Counted from the first letter of the stretch, positions 54,361 to 63,697 are shown. The stretch: DNA of 64,000 nucleotides from CAVPGP01 sp963704025 (GCA_963704025.1 CAVPGP010000001.1:248001-312000); one strand, 5' to 3'. Notes: a model not told the origin generated them from the letters alone. Numbers and translations are program-made.

Positions 54361-55554
54361 CTAGCGGGCGATCACCTTGATCGGGGGAGCCGTCTCGTAC
54401 GGGGTCGCCGTGTCGAGCACCTTGGCGACGAGCCGCGTGCCCGACTTCGTCAGCTTCACCTGGAACATCGGCTGCAGCAGGGCGTGGTCCTGCGGGCGAA
54501 TCGCGTTCTGGCCCTTCGGGCCGAGGAACCTGTAGCCCTCGAGTGCGGTGATCATCTTGTCGACGTCGTCCCCGCCCTTCTTCAGCGCCTGCACGATCAT
54601 CAGCGCCGCGTTGAAGCCGTCCGGAGTGAAGAGGTCCGGTGCCTGGCCCCTCTTCCGCATCTCCTTCACGAGCCAGTCGTTCACCTTGTTCTTCGGTGCC
54701 GTGGAGACGTAGTGCGTGAAGAACTGGATCTTGGTGGCGGGGTCGCCGAAGCCCGACCAGGTCGCCTTCTCGGGGAGCCCGGTCGTGATCTTGTTCGAGA
54801 CGCCGAAGACGCCCTGCTGGTCGAGGGCCTTCCACATCGCGCCCGCGGTCGTGCCGGCCCAGGCGACGAAGAGGAGGTCGGGGTTGGCCTGCTTCACCTG
54901 CTGTGCAAACGGCGTGAAGTCGGTCGCGGAGAGAGGCACGAGGACCTTGCTCACCGTGTGGCCCTTGCTGCCGATGATGGCGCTGACTGCGGCGAAGTTG
55001 CCCTGGCCGAAGACGGAGTCCTGGGCGAAGACGACGACCTTCTTGCCTGTCTGGCCGCGCAGGAAGGAGGCGGCCGCATCGATGTCCTGCAGCGTCTGGC
55101 GCCCCGAGCGGAACGTGTACTTGTTGGCCGCGGTGATCGCGTCGCTCGCGGCCGGGCCCGAGATGAAGAGGACGTGGTTCTGGTCGGCGAGCGGCGCCAG
55201 CTGCAGGGCGACGCCGGACGAGGTCGAGCCGCCGATGATCTTGTAGCCCTGGCCGATGAAGTCCTTCGCCGCGGAGACGGCCTTGGCCGGATCGCCGGCG
55301 TCGTCGGCGAGCGAGAGCTCGACCGTCTTGCCGTTGACCTTGTTCGTGCCCTTCGTGGCGTAGCTGAGGCCGAGCCGCAGCCCCTGGACGTACTCGGCGC
55401 CGTAGGCCGCGAGCAGGCCCGTGCGCGAGTAGACGATGCCGACCTTGTACGAGTCGGCCTGTGCGTGGCGCGAGCTCGCGACGCTGCCGGCCGTGCCGGC
55501 GAGCAGCGCGACGCCCAGCGTCAGCAGCAGCGCTTTGGTGAAACGGCGACGCAT
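54361..55554 (-). CDS. livK: Branched-chain amino acid-type substrate-binding protein LivK
   Basis: A 397-residue secreted binding protein (periplasmic type 1 fold). ATG 55554 has AGGAGG upstream; signal peptide ALLLTLGVALLAGTAGSVAS is clear. Mature blocks YKVGIVYSRTGLLAAYGAEY, IGGSTSSGVALQLAPLADQN, FISGPAASDAITAANKYTFR and PLSATDFTPFAQQVKQANPD match the ligand-binding-receptor family. The operon context (hydrolase, ligase, SDR) suggests an organic acid or aromatic ligand rather than an amino acid. Confidence 0.93.
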   Translation of the reverse strand: MRRRFTKALLLTLGVALLAGTAGSVASSRHAQADSYKVGIVYSRTGLLAAYGAEYVQGLRLGLSYATKGTNKVNGKTVELSLADDAGDPAKAVSAAKDFIGQGYKIIGGSTSSGVALQLAPLADQNHVLFISGPAASDAITAANKYTFRSGRQTLQDIDAAASFLRGQTGKKVVVFAQDSVFGQGNFAAVSAIIGSKGHTVSKVLVPLSATDFTPFAQQVKQANPDLLFVAWAGTTAGAMWKALDQQGVFGVSNKITTGLPEKATWSGFGDPATKIQFFTHYVSTAPKNKVNDWLVKEMRKRGQAPDLFTPDGFNAALMIVQALKKGGDDVDKMITALEGYRFLGPKGQNAIRPQDHALLQPMFQVKLTKSGTRLVAKVLDTATPYETAPPIKVIAR

Positions 55555-55581
55555 TGCGCATCCTCCTGGGAGACGAGACAA

Positions 55582-55636
55582 ACCTGAGACCCGATTCAGG
55601 TATCGGTTTATCCCACGCACCGCCGCGGTTTGTCAA
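55582..55636 (-). promoter_or_regulatory. Promoter and operator of the ten-gene liv/acyl operon
   Basis: Minus-strand TTGACA (55631-55636) and GATAAA (55607-55612) are 18 bases apart. Downstream, over the start point, is a perfect inverted repeat ACCTGA (55582-55587) and TCAGGT (55596-55601) with an 8-bp spacer. Such a site suits the dimeric TetR protein encoded in the operon. Confidence 0.6.
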
Positions 55637-55663
55637 GGCCGCCGGCCCGGCCCGACGGGACCG

Positions 55664-56668
55664 TCAGGACGAGGCCGGGAGCTCGACGACGATGCGGCAG
55701 CCGCTCGGGTCGGCGGCCTCGGCATGGATCCGCCCACCATGCAGCTCGACGATCCAGCGCGCGATCGGCAGGCCGAGGCCTGCGCCGCCGTCGCTCGCGG
55801 CGCGCGCGTGGTCGGCACGGTAGAAGCGCTCGAAGACGCGCTCCGCCTCACCCGGCTCGATCCCCGGGCCCTCGTCGACGACCTCGATGCGGACGACGCC
55901 GTTCGAGCGGCGGGCGAGCAGACGGACGCAGCCGCTGTCCGGCGAGTGGCGCACCGCGTTGCCGACGAGGTTCGTCAGCACCTGGTGCAGGCGCTCGCGG
56001 TCGCCGTCGACTCGAAGCGAGGGAGGCTCGACGCTGACGCCGAACTGCACGCCACGGCCGCCGGCCCGGGCGCGCCAGTCGCCGACCGCGCGGTCGAGCA
56101 GCGTGTGGGCGTCCACGGGCACCCGCTCGAGCGGCGCGGCGCCCGACTCGAGCTTCGAGAGCTCGAGCAGCTGCTCGACGAGCGTGCCGAGCCGCTCGAC
56201 CTGGAGCAGCATCGAGCCGAGCGTCTCCGGGTCGGGCCGCGCGACGCCGTCGACGAGATTCTCGATCACGGCGCGCAGCGCGCCGATCGGCGTGCGCAGC
56301 TCGTGCGAGACGTTGGCGACGAGATCGCGCCGCATCCGGTCGACTTCGGCGAGCTCCGCGGCCATCGTGTTGAAGGCGCGGGCGAGCTCCCCCACCTCGT
56401 CGCGCGAGGTGGCCGTGACGCGGCGGCCGTAGTCGCCCCGGGCCATGGCGCGGGCGGCGCCGACCATCTCCCGCAACGGGGACGTCATCCCGTGCGCCAG
56501 CACCTGCACGACCCCCAGCGCCAGCACCGCGGCAGCCAGACCGGTCACCGCCGGCGAGAGGTCGGCCCGCTGGCCGAGCGTCACGACCACGACCGTGACG
56601 GCGACTGCGGCCACGATCAGGGCGCCGAGCTTGAGCTTGATCGACCCGAGGAAGTCGAGCGGTCTCAC
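55664..56668 (-). CDS. Sensor histidine kinase
   Basis: A 334-residue kinase: two N-terminal membrane helices (GALIVAAVAVTVVVVTLG and AAAVLALGVVQVLAHG) with almost no extracellular loop, a HAMP domain (PLREMVGAARAMARGDYGRR), phospho-acceptor H-box DLVANVSHELRTPIGALRAV, N-box NLVGNAVRHSPDSGCVRLLA, and G boxes VDEGPGIEPGEAERVFERF. GTG 56668 overlaps the response-regulator stop (GTGA). The short sensor region suggests it senses membrane or intracellular cues. Confidence 0.94.
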   Translation of the reverse strand: MRPLDFLGSIKLKLGALIVAAVAVTVVVVTLGQRADLSPAVTGLAAAVLALGVVQVLAHGMTSPLREMVGAARAMARGDYGRRVTATSRDEVGELARAFNTMAAELAEVDRMRRDLVANVSHELRTPIGALRAVIENLVDGVARPDPETLGSMLLQVERLGTLVEQLLELSKLESGAAPLERVPVDAHTLLDRAVGDWRARAGGRGVQFGVSVEPPSLRVDGDRERLHQVLTNLVGNAVRHSPDSGCVRLLARRSNGVVRIEVVDEGPGIEPGEAERVFERFYRADHARAASDGGAGLGLPIARWIVELHGGRIHAEAADPSGCRIVVELPASS

Positions 56669-57357
56669 AGGTCGCTCGTGTTGAGGGCGTAGCCGATGCC
56701 GTGCACCGTGCGGATGACGTCCGGCCCGAGCTTTCGCCTCAGCGCCCGGATGTGGGAGTCCACCGTGCGCTCGCCGCCGGACCCGTTGCGGTAGCCCCAC
56801 ACCTCGTTCAGGAGCCGGGCGCGTCCGAACACGACGTGCGGCGTCCGGGCGAGCCGGAGGAGCAACGCGAACTCGACCGGGGTCAGATGCACGACGTCGC
56901 CGTCCCTGCGGACGATCCGCGTCGCCGGGTCGATCTCGAGCCCGCCGAGCCGGACCGCGGGCTCCTGCTCAGGCGCGCGGTCGGCGCGGCGGAGCAGCGC
57001 CCGCACGCGCGCCACGAGCTCGCGCGGGCTGAACGGCTTCGTGAGGTAGTCGTCCGCGCCCACCGCGAGCCCGACCTCGAGGTCGGCCTCCGAGTCGCGC
57101 GCCGTCAGCATCAGGACCGGGACCGCGCGGTCGCGCTGGACGCGGCGGCAGACCTCGAGCCCGTCAAGGCCGGGCAGCATCAGGTCGAGGACGACGAGGT
57201 CCGGCCGGAACGCTCGGCAGAGGTCGACGCCGGCGAGGCCGTCGTGCGAGACCTCGACCTCGAAGCCCTCCGTCCGCAGCCGATCCGCGACCGCCGCCGC
57301 AATCGTCGGCTCGTCCTCGATCACGGCGATGCGACGTCGGGCGGGCCCAGCGCTCAT
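56665..57357 (-). CDS. OmpR/PhoB-family response regulator
   Basis: A 230-residue regulator with a receiver domain (acidic pocket IEDEP, phospho-acceptor Asp 58 in VVLDLMLPG, Lys 107 in LTKPFSP) and a C-terminal winged helix (LTPVEFALLLRLARTPHVVF, RTVDSHIRALRRKLGPDVI, VHGIGYAL). ATG 57357 is the start; upstream in-frame sequence lacks good start sites. Pairs with the kinase gene that follows. Target genes unknown. Confidence 0.96.
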   Translation of the reverse strand: MSAGPARRRIAVIEDEPTIAAAVADRLRTEGFEVEVSHDGLAGVDLCRAFRPDLVVLDLMLPGLDGLEVCRRVQRDRAVPVLMLTARDSEADLEVGLAVGADDYLTKPFSPRELVARVRALLRRADRAPEQEPAVRLGGLEIDPATRIVRRDGDVVHLTPVEFALLLRLARTPHVVFGRARLLNEVWGYRNGSGGERTVDSHIRALRRKLGPDVIRTVHGIGYALNTSDL

Positions 57358-57468
57358 GCGAGGAGCGTAGGCCAGGACCGTCGAGGACGCATCCGGATTC
57401 GGTGCAGATTCCGTGCAGGCGGGCGCCGTCCGGTCCGGCGAGCTGAGTCGAGCTCCGGTCACTCTTTC

Positions 57469-57526
57469 GGATCCAGCGAAAGCCTGGTCTTGTCAAAACC
57501 GGCCATCTGTGGCATATTTCGGATCC
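57469..57526 (+). promoter_or_regulatory. Promoter of the 44-residue peptide gene with two GGATCC sites
   Basis: GGATCC occurs at 57469-57474 (context CTTTCGGATCCAGCGAAAG) and 57521-57526 (within the perfect 14-bp palindrome TTTCGGATCCGAAA, 57517-57530). The centres are exactly 52 bp apart, as in the aceA promoter. A TTGTCA (57490-57495) with CATATT 17 bases downstream lies between them. Confidence 0.55.
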
Positions 57527-57552
57527 GAAATCGCGGAAAGGACGAACGCACG

Positions 57553-57687
57553 ATGACACCGGTCGAGGCTCCTAACAGCACCGAGTCGATCCCCAGGCCC
57601 GAGAGCAGGCGCGAGACGCTGACGACGGCCGAGCTGAGCGAGTGCACCTGCCCGGAGTTCTGCGAGCGCGATCACGAGCTCGACTAG
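57553..57687 (+). CDS. 44-residue Cys/His peptide (C-x-C-P-x-x-C-x-x-x-H)
   Basis: From ATG 57553 the peptide begins MTPVEAPNSTESIPRPESRR and ends SECTCPEFCERDHELD. Three Cys and one His in C-x-C-P-x-F-C-x-x-D-H spacing form a compact zinc-binding-like knuckle, reminiscent of the start of actinobacterial DUF6907 domains (CPxWC-H). The upstream purine stretch GGAAAGGA is a good ribosome-binding site. It has its own promoter with two palindromic sites and its own terminator. Function unknown; metal sensing or a modified-peptide precursor are possibilities. Confidence 0.65.
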   Translation: MTPVEAPNSTESIPRPESRRETLTTAELSECTCPEFCERDHELD

Positions 57688-57708
57688 GTCGAGCCGAACC
57701 GGCTCGAC
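57688..57708. terminator. Convergent terminator between the small peptide gene and clpX
   Basis: GTCGAGCC (57688-57695) and GGCTCGAC (57701-57708) form a perfect 8-bp stem with a five-base loop, extended by CTAG/CTAG flanks. It lies just after the peptide stop and seven bases from the convergent clpX stop. Confidence 0.6.
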
Positions 57709-57714
57709 TAGAGA

Positions 57715-58992
<1,278 letters not shown>

Positions 58993-59002
58993 CAGTCTCC
59001 TT

Positions 59003-59638
59003 TTACCCCGGATTCGTCGGTCCGGCTAGGGCCCCGACAACTTCACGCGGTGCATCGCGGTGTGTGATGACAGTGTCGATGATGCCGTACTCGACCGCTT
59101 CTTGCGGGCTCATGAAGAAGTCCCGCTCCATGTCGCGGGAGATCTTTTCGATTTCCTGGCCCGTGTGATGCGCATAGATCTCCTCCAGACGCCGCTTGAG
59201 TCCGATCACCTCGCGGGCCTGGATCTCGATGTCCGTCCCCTGACCCTGGAACCCCCCTGAAACCTGGTGGATCAGGATTCGTGCATTCGGCAGCGCCATC
59301 CGCTTCCCTTTCGCGCCGCCCGAGAGAAGGAGCGAGCCCATGCTCATCGCGATGCCGACGCAGATGGTCTGCACGTCCGGCTTGATGAACTGCATCGTGT
59401 CGTAGATCGCAAGGCCGGCGTACACGGAGCCGCCAGGCGAGTTGATGTAGAGATAGACGTCCTTGTCGGGGTCCTCCGACTCGAGGTGGAGGAGCTGGGC
59501 GATGATCAGGTTCGCGATCTGATCGTCCACCGGCGTGCCGAGGAAGACGATCCGCTCGGCGAGCAGGCGGGAGTAGATGTCGAAGGCGCGCTCGCCACGC
59601 GAGGTCTGCTCGACGACCATCGGGATCAACGGGCTCAT
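59003..59638 (-). CDS. clpP: ClpP protease subunit
   Basis: A 211-residue serine protease of the ClpXP complex. Catalytic Ser 99 in AMSMGSLLLS (usual AASMGA), His 124 in ILIHQVSGG and Asp in SRDMERDFFM. The hydrophobic-groove and propeptide regions are normal. Only one clpP is seen here; many actinobacteria carry two. Confidence 0.98.
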   Translation of the reverse strand: MSPLIPMVVEQTSRGERAFDIYSRLLAERIVFLGTPVDDQIANLIIAQLLHLESEDPDKDVYLYINSPGGSVYAGLAIYDTMQFIKPDVQTICVGIAMSMGSLLLSGGAKGKRMALPNARILIHQVSGGFQGQGTDIEIQAREVIGLKRRLEEIYAHHTGQEIEKISRDMERDFFMSPQEAVEYGIIDTVITHRDAPREVVGALAGPTNPG

Positions 59639-59647
59639 GAAGTCTCC

Positions 59648-61006
59648 TTAGCTACCAGGGGTCCAGAGTTTCGGTTCGGTGGGCTGGCTTTCCTTGTCCT
59701 TGTCCGGCGTCCAGATCGCCTCGCGCGCCTCGGCGAGCTCGACCGGAATCGGCTTCACCTCGGCGACGAGGCGGTCGAGCGCGTCGCGGAGACGGAGGTC
59801 CTCGCGCAGCTGCTCGGCGCGGCCGGACTCGAAGACCTGCTGGATCACGGGCTCCGGGTCCTCGCCGGCTTCCTCGGCCTGCTCGCGGATGATCGCCTTG
59901 ATGTCGTCGTCGGAGACCTGGATGCCGAGCTCGTCGGCGAGCGCCTCGAGCACGAGCTCGCGAGAGACGGAAAGCGTCGCCTCCGCGCGCAGGCGCTGCT
60001 CGAGCGTCTCGGGGGTCAACCCGGTGACCGCCATGTACGTGCCCGCGTCGATGCCGCGGGACTCGAGCGACCCCGCCAGGCCGCGGAGCAGCTCGCGCGT
60101 CCGTGACTCGACGAGCGGCCCTGCCGCGTTGACCGCCGTCGCGCCGACGAGCGTGTCGGCGGCGTCGGCGCGGAATCGCGCATCTATCTCGTCCTGAAGC
60201 TGCTCCCTCAGAGTCGACTCGATGCTCGAGCGCAGCTCGGCGAGCGTGTCGTACTCGGAGACGGACTTCGCCAGCTCGTCGTCCAGCGGCGGCAGCACCT
60301 TTTCCTTGATCTCGTTCATCGTCGCGGTCACCGTGCGCGTCTGGCCGTCGGCCAGCTCGTAGGAGATCGGCTTCGTCTCCCCGGCGTCCATGCCGACGAG
60401 CTCGCGCTCGATCTCCTCGATCAGCCTGCCGCCCCCGAGGTCGACGACGGTCGACCGCTGGCCGCGGTCCTCCTCGTCGACGAGGTCGATCACGACGACA
60501 TCGCCGGGGCGGGCAGGGCGCCCTTCGACGGGAGCGAGCTCGGCGGCAATCGTCTGCAGCAGCTCCAGCTCCGAGTCGACGAGCTCCGCCGGCACCTCGG
60601 CGTCGGCCTTCGGGACCTCGAGCGAGCGCCAGTCCGGCAGCGTCGGCTTCGGCTGCACCCCGAAGGTGGCGCTGAAGCGCCAGGGCTCGGAGTCGGAGGT
60701 GGGTAGCTCGTAGTCGTACTCCGGCACCTCGACCGGGCGCAGGCGGGTGCCGGCGGCCGCGTTCCAGAACCAGCCGCCGATGTGGCTGTCGACGGCCTCC
60801 TGGTAGACGCGCTCCTTGCCGAGCCGGGAGAGGAGCACCTGCTTCGGCACCTTGCCCTGCCGGAAGCCGGGGATCTTGACGCTCTTGGCCAGATCGTCTG
60901 TCGCATGCTCCACCGCGTGGTGCACGTCGTGGGACGGAACGTCGACCGTCAGGCGGACCTTGTTGTCGCCCAGCTCCTCGAGCTGTGCTGTCCCCTGCGA
61001 GGTCAT
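59648..61006 (-). CDS. tig: Trigger factor
   Basis: A 452-residue ribosome-associated chaperone: N-terminal ribosome-binding signature KSVKIPGFRQGKVPKQVLLS (GFRxGKxP), a PPIase domain (RPARPGDVVVIDLVD, STVVDLGGGRLIEEIERELV, VTATMNEIKEKVLPPLDDEL), and C-terminal helices. The C-terminal tail ends in a charged, Lys/Pro-rich stretch. ATG 61006 is preferred over an upstream TTG. Starts the tig-clpP-clpX operon. Confidence 0.97.
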   Translation of the reverse strand: MTSQGTAQLEELGDNKVRLTVDVPSHDVHHAVEHATDDLAKSVKIPGFRQGKVPKQVLLSRLGKERVYQEAVDSHIGGWFWNAAAGTRLRPVEVPEYDYELPTSDSEPWRFSATFGVQPKPTLPDWRSLEVPKADAEVPAELVDSELELLQTIAAELAPVEGRPARPGDVVVIDLVDEEDRGQRSTVVDLGGGRLIEEIERELVGMDAGETKPISYELADGQTRTVTATMNEIKEKVLPPLDDELAKSVSEYDTLAELRSSIESTLREQLQDEIDARFRADAADTLVGATAVNAAGPLVESRTRELLRGLAGSLESRGIDAGTYMAVTGLTPETLEQRLRAEATLSVSRELVLEALADELGIQVSDDDIKAIIREQAEEAGEDPEPVIQQVFESGRAEQLREDLRLRDALDRLVAEVKPIPVELAEAREAIWTPDKDKESQPTEPKLWTPGS

Positions 61007-61059
61007 TGGGCCATTCAAGCAAAGCCCGGCTTGGCTACGACTCGCTACGGTCAGTCTCG

Positions 61060-61563
61060 ATGGAGCTCGAGGAGGCGATCCGGACCCGGCGCACGCACAA
61101 GCAGTACGGCAGAGAGCCGGTCGACGCGGCGACCGTGGCGGAGCTGCTCGACGTGGCGCGCTTCGCGCCGAACCACAAGCTGACGCAGCCGTGGCGCTTC
61201 CGCGTGCTCGGGCCGGAGTCGCTCGCGGGGCTCCAGGAGGTGGGCGGCGAGAAGGAGGCGGCCAAGCTCGAGCGCGCCCCGACGCTGGTGCTCGCGACGG
61301 CGAAGCTCGCCGGCGATCCCCTCCAGGACGAGGAGGACCTGCTGGCGACCGGCTGCGCCGTGTACGCGGTCCTGCTTGCGGCGCACGCGCGCGGGCTCGC
61401 GTCCTACTGGCGGACCCCCGGTGTCCTGCGCACGCCGCAGGGCCGGACGGTGCTCGCCCTGCCCGAGGACGAGCACGTCGTCGCGCTGATCCATCTCGGC
61501 CCGCGCCTGAGCGTTCCGCCGGAGAAGGAGCGGGAGCCGACGCCGGTCGTCTGGCTCGACTAG
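61060..61563 (+). CDS. Nitroreductase-family FMN oxidoreductase
   Basis: A 167-residue flavin oxidoreductase: MELEEAIRTRRTHKQYGREP, ELLDVARFAPNHKLTQPWRF (FMN-phosphate binding), VLATAKL and AVYAVLLAAHARGLASYWRT, GVLRTP. Shorter than typical NfsB (about 215) but complete for the compact actinobacterial type. Divergent from tig across 53 bases. Substrate unknown. Confidence 0.9.
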   Translation: MELEEAIRTRRTHKQYGREPVDAATVAELLDVARFAPNHKLTQPWRFRVLGPESLAGLQEVGGEKEAAKLERAPTLVLATAKLAGDPLQDEEDLLATGCAVYAVLLAAHARGLASYWRTPGVLRTPQGRTVLALPEDEHVVALIHLGPRLSVPPEKEREPTPVVWLD

Positions 61564-61609
61564 CCGGCCTCCGCTCCTCCCGCGAGGAAGTGGCAGGCCA
61601 CGCCGCCGG

Positions 61610-62534
61610 CTAGAGAATCTCCACGACGTCGTCGTCGGCGAGCACGTGCGCCGCGCCGACGCGCTGCCCGTCGAACTTCGCGGACGCGCCCCAGACGCGG
61701 CCGCCGGTGCAGGCGGCAGCCAGCTCGTGGTGGACCGTGAGGGCGGCGTCGACCACGGTCGCTCCCGGCTCGAGCGCCGTCGGCTCGGCTTCCGTCTCGC
61801 CGGGCCGGCGGAGGAAGACGCGGATGAGGCCGGTCAGCCGCCAGAGCTCGGCGCGCAGTGCGTCGAGGCTCTCGTCGTCCAGGACCGAGACGCCGACGGC
61901 GGGAAGGCCGAGCTCCCGGCCGATGCGCTCCACTGCGGCCGGTTCCGCCTCGTCGAGCTTCGTCACCGCGACGATCGCGCGCTGCGCGATGCCGGCAGCC
62001 TCGAGCTCGCCACGGACCGTCTTCAGCCCGACGAGCGGCGCCGTGGCGTCCTGGCAGAGCACCATCGCGTCCGCGCCGCGCAGCACGCCGAGCAGCGCGC
62101 GGCCGCCGCCGCGGTCCTCGTGGGCGCCCTCGATCAGGCCGGGGATCTCCACCAGCTGGACGAGCACGCCGCGCAGGCGCATCAGGGCCGGCACCGGCCG
62201 GAGCGTCGTGAACGCGTAGTCGCCCGTCTTGATCTGGATCGACGAGAGCGCCTGAAGCAATGACGACTTGCCCGCGTTCGGCGGGCCGACGAACGCGATC
62301 TGCGCCACGCCCTCGCGCCGCACCTGGAGCGAGTCGCGGTGCACGACCTTCTTGCGCACGCGCGACTCCTCGATCTGCTCGTTCACCCACTTGCGGATGT
62401 CGGCGTAGGGGCCGTTCTTGTAGTCGGGCAGGTCCGTCAGGATCGCCCGGAGCTCCTTGATCCGCTCGCCGCCGTCCTTGCCGACGAGCCGTGCGCTTGA
62501 TCACCTGCATCTGCGTGCGATGCGGCATGGGCAT
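61610..62534 (-). CDS. DRG-like GTPase with C-terminal TGS domain (one frameshift)
   Basis: A translation-associated GTPase of the Obg/DRG group. G1 FVGPPNAGKSSLLQALSSIQ, G2/G3 region TTLRPVPALMRL and VEIPGLIEGAHED, G4 TKLD, and a TGS domain at the end (VVDAALTVHHELAAACTGGR, AHVLADDDVVEIL). The N-terminal 50 residues (HRTQMQVIKRT, then LVGKDGGERIKELRAILTDL) continue across a break at about 62490 that disappears if one base is removed. Start ATG 62534 is likely. Convergent with the nitroreductase gene. Confidence 0.8.
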
Positions 62535-62660
62535 CGCGATCACCTTCCCCTTCGTTCAGTTCATGCGGGAAGGCGCGCGCTCAAGGCAGCCTCGGTCGAG
62601 GCCGCGAAGCGCGTCCCTTTCCCGCCGCTCTCTCGGACGCCTGAGGTCGAGAGCGGCGGA

Positions 62661-62714
62661 TCAGCCGTTCTTGTTCGAGCTGGCCGACAGCCAGGAAAGC
62701 TCACGATCGTTCAT
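62661..62714 (-). pseudogene. Possible remnant of the 5' end of a polyphosphate kinase gene
   Basis: A short ORF begins MNDRELSWL, matching the highly conserved DRELSWL near the N-terminus of Ppk, but after SASSNKNG it stops. Nothing Ppk-like follows in other frames. It could be the leftover of a deleted ppk gene or chance. The surrounding 230 bases (62570-62802) contain no other recognisable gene. Confidence 0.2.
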
Positions 62715-62802
62715 CGTCCGCGGAGGGTAGCGCCTCTGCCCGTGCGCGTCATCCTCCCGTCGGACGATCCGGGTGGCGGCAGGTTTTCGCAACAATGGCT
62801 GC

Positions 62803-62961
62803 ATGGAGCTCGCCGCCGGAATCGTCGTGGTCGCCGTGTCGCTCGTGACGACGGCTTTCGTAATCGGCGTCTTCGTCTGGGCGGCGTTCAAGGACGGCGA
62901 GAAGGACAAGGCGACCCAGGCCCGGCTCGGCATCCGCCGCCGGACGCGGCTGGGGCGCTAG
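62803..62961 (+). CDS. Small single-pass membrane protein
   Basis: A 52-residue protein from ATG 62803: MELAAGIVVVAVSLVTTAFV forms one membrane helix with IGVFVWAAF, followed by a charged cytoplasmic tail (KDGEKDKATQARLGIRRRTR). An earlier ATG (62773) would add ten residues. Similar short helix-plus-charged-tail proteins are common in actinobacteria; function unknown. Confidence 0.55.
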   Translation: MELAAGIVVVAVSLVTTAFVIGVFVWAAFKDGEKDKATQARLGIRRRTRLGR

Positions 62962-63033
62962 AGGAAAGACGTCAGCGTGGACGACCCCGTACTAGGGCGG
63001 TGAACGTCGCCGTGACGCGGCCTGTCCGCATGG

Positions 63034-63207
63034 TCAGCCGCCCGCAGCCCACGCTCGGGGCTCGATGATCGAAGGGTAGACGGTGCCCTGCGGGTAATTG
63101 CTGCCCGCGCTCGGGAACGTCTGCCGGAACGTCCGGTGCGGGAGCGGCTCGATCCTCCACGCGCTCAGCGCGATCGTCGGACCGGCGCCCGCGCCGGCAA
63201 GGACGAA
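63034..63207 (-). pseudogene. Open-frame remnant without start codon
   Basis: Downstream of the tRNA-Leu gene (in its transcription direction) an open frame of 57 codons follows a stop codon and ends TGA 63034. Its C-terminal part (FRQTFPSAGSNYPQGTVYPS, IIEPRAWAAGG) reads like a real protein end, but there is no ATG, GTG or TTG. It may be the end of a gene truncated when the tRNA region rearranged. The rest of 62962-63307 holds nothing recognisable. Confidence 0.25.
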
Positions 63208-63307
63208 CTACGGGATCTTCTGCGAGAGCCCGGTCGGGGTACGCGAGGGACCGACGTGGAGGCTGAAGCGGCCAATCGGGGCCGCTTGGTTCCGCTGTCC
63301 GCCGAGT

Positions 63308-63392
63308 GCGGGCGAGAGGAATCGAACCTCCAAGGGGCTCGCGCCCCACCGGGACCTAAACCCGGCGCGTCTGCCAGTTCCGCCACGCCCGC
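63308..63392 (-). tRNA. tRNA-Leu (anticodon TAG)
   Basis: Complete class II tRNA: acceptor GCGGGCG paired with CGCCCGC, D-arm, anticodon loop TTTAGGT (anticodon TAG), a long variable arm GGGGCGCGAGCCCC, T-loop TTCGATT and discriminator A. No CCA encoded. Its 5' portion (63328-63392) is part of a 185-bp tandem repeat with two truncated copies upstream. Confidence 0.95.
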
Positions 63393-63512
63393 GGACCCGA
63401 CTCAGGATAGAGCTGTCCGCGCGGTTGCGGGCTTCGCCCGTGACCGCGTGCCACTGACTCGTAACCGCCAACCGATCGAAGTCGCAGCCGAAAGCGAGAC
63501 TTCGATCGGAGA

Positions 63513-63577
63513 CTCCAAGGGGCTCGCGCCCCACCGGGACCTAAACCCGGCGCGTCTGCCAGTTCCGCCACGCCCGC
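63513..63577 (-). pseudogene. Truncated tRNA-Leu copy 2
   Basis: Identical to the first 65 nt of the functional tRNA-Leu, including the TAG anticodon, but followed by TCTCCGATCGAAG instead of the T-arm and 3' acceptor strand. It cannot form a cloverleaf acceptor stem. Confidence 0.85.
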
Positions 63578-63697
63578 GGACCCGACTCAGGATAGAGCTG
63601 TCCGCGCGGTTGCGGGCTTCGCCCGTGACCGCGTGCCACTGACTCGTAACCGCCAACCGATCGAAGTCGCAGCCGAAGGCGAGACTTCGATCGGAGA

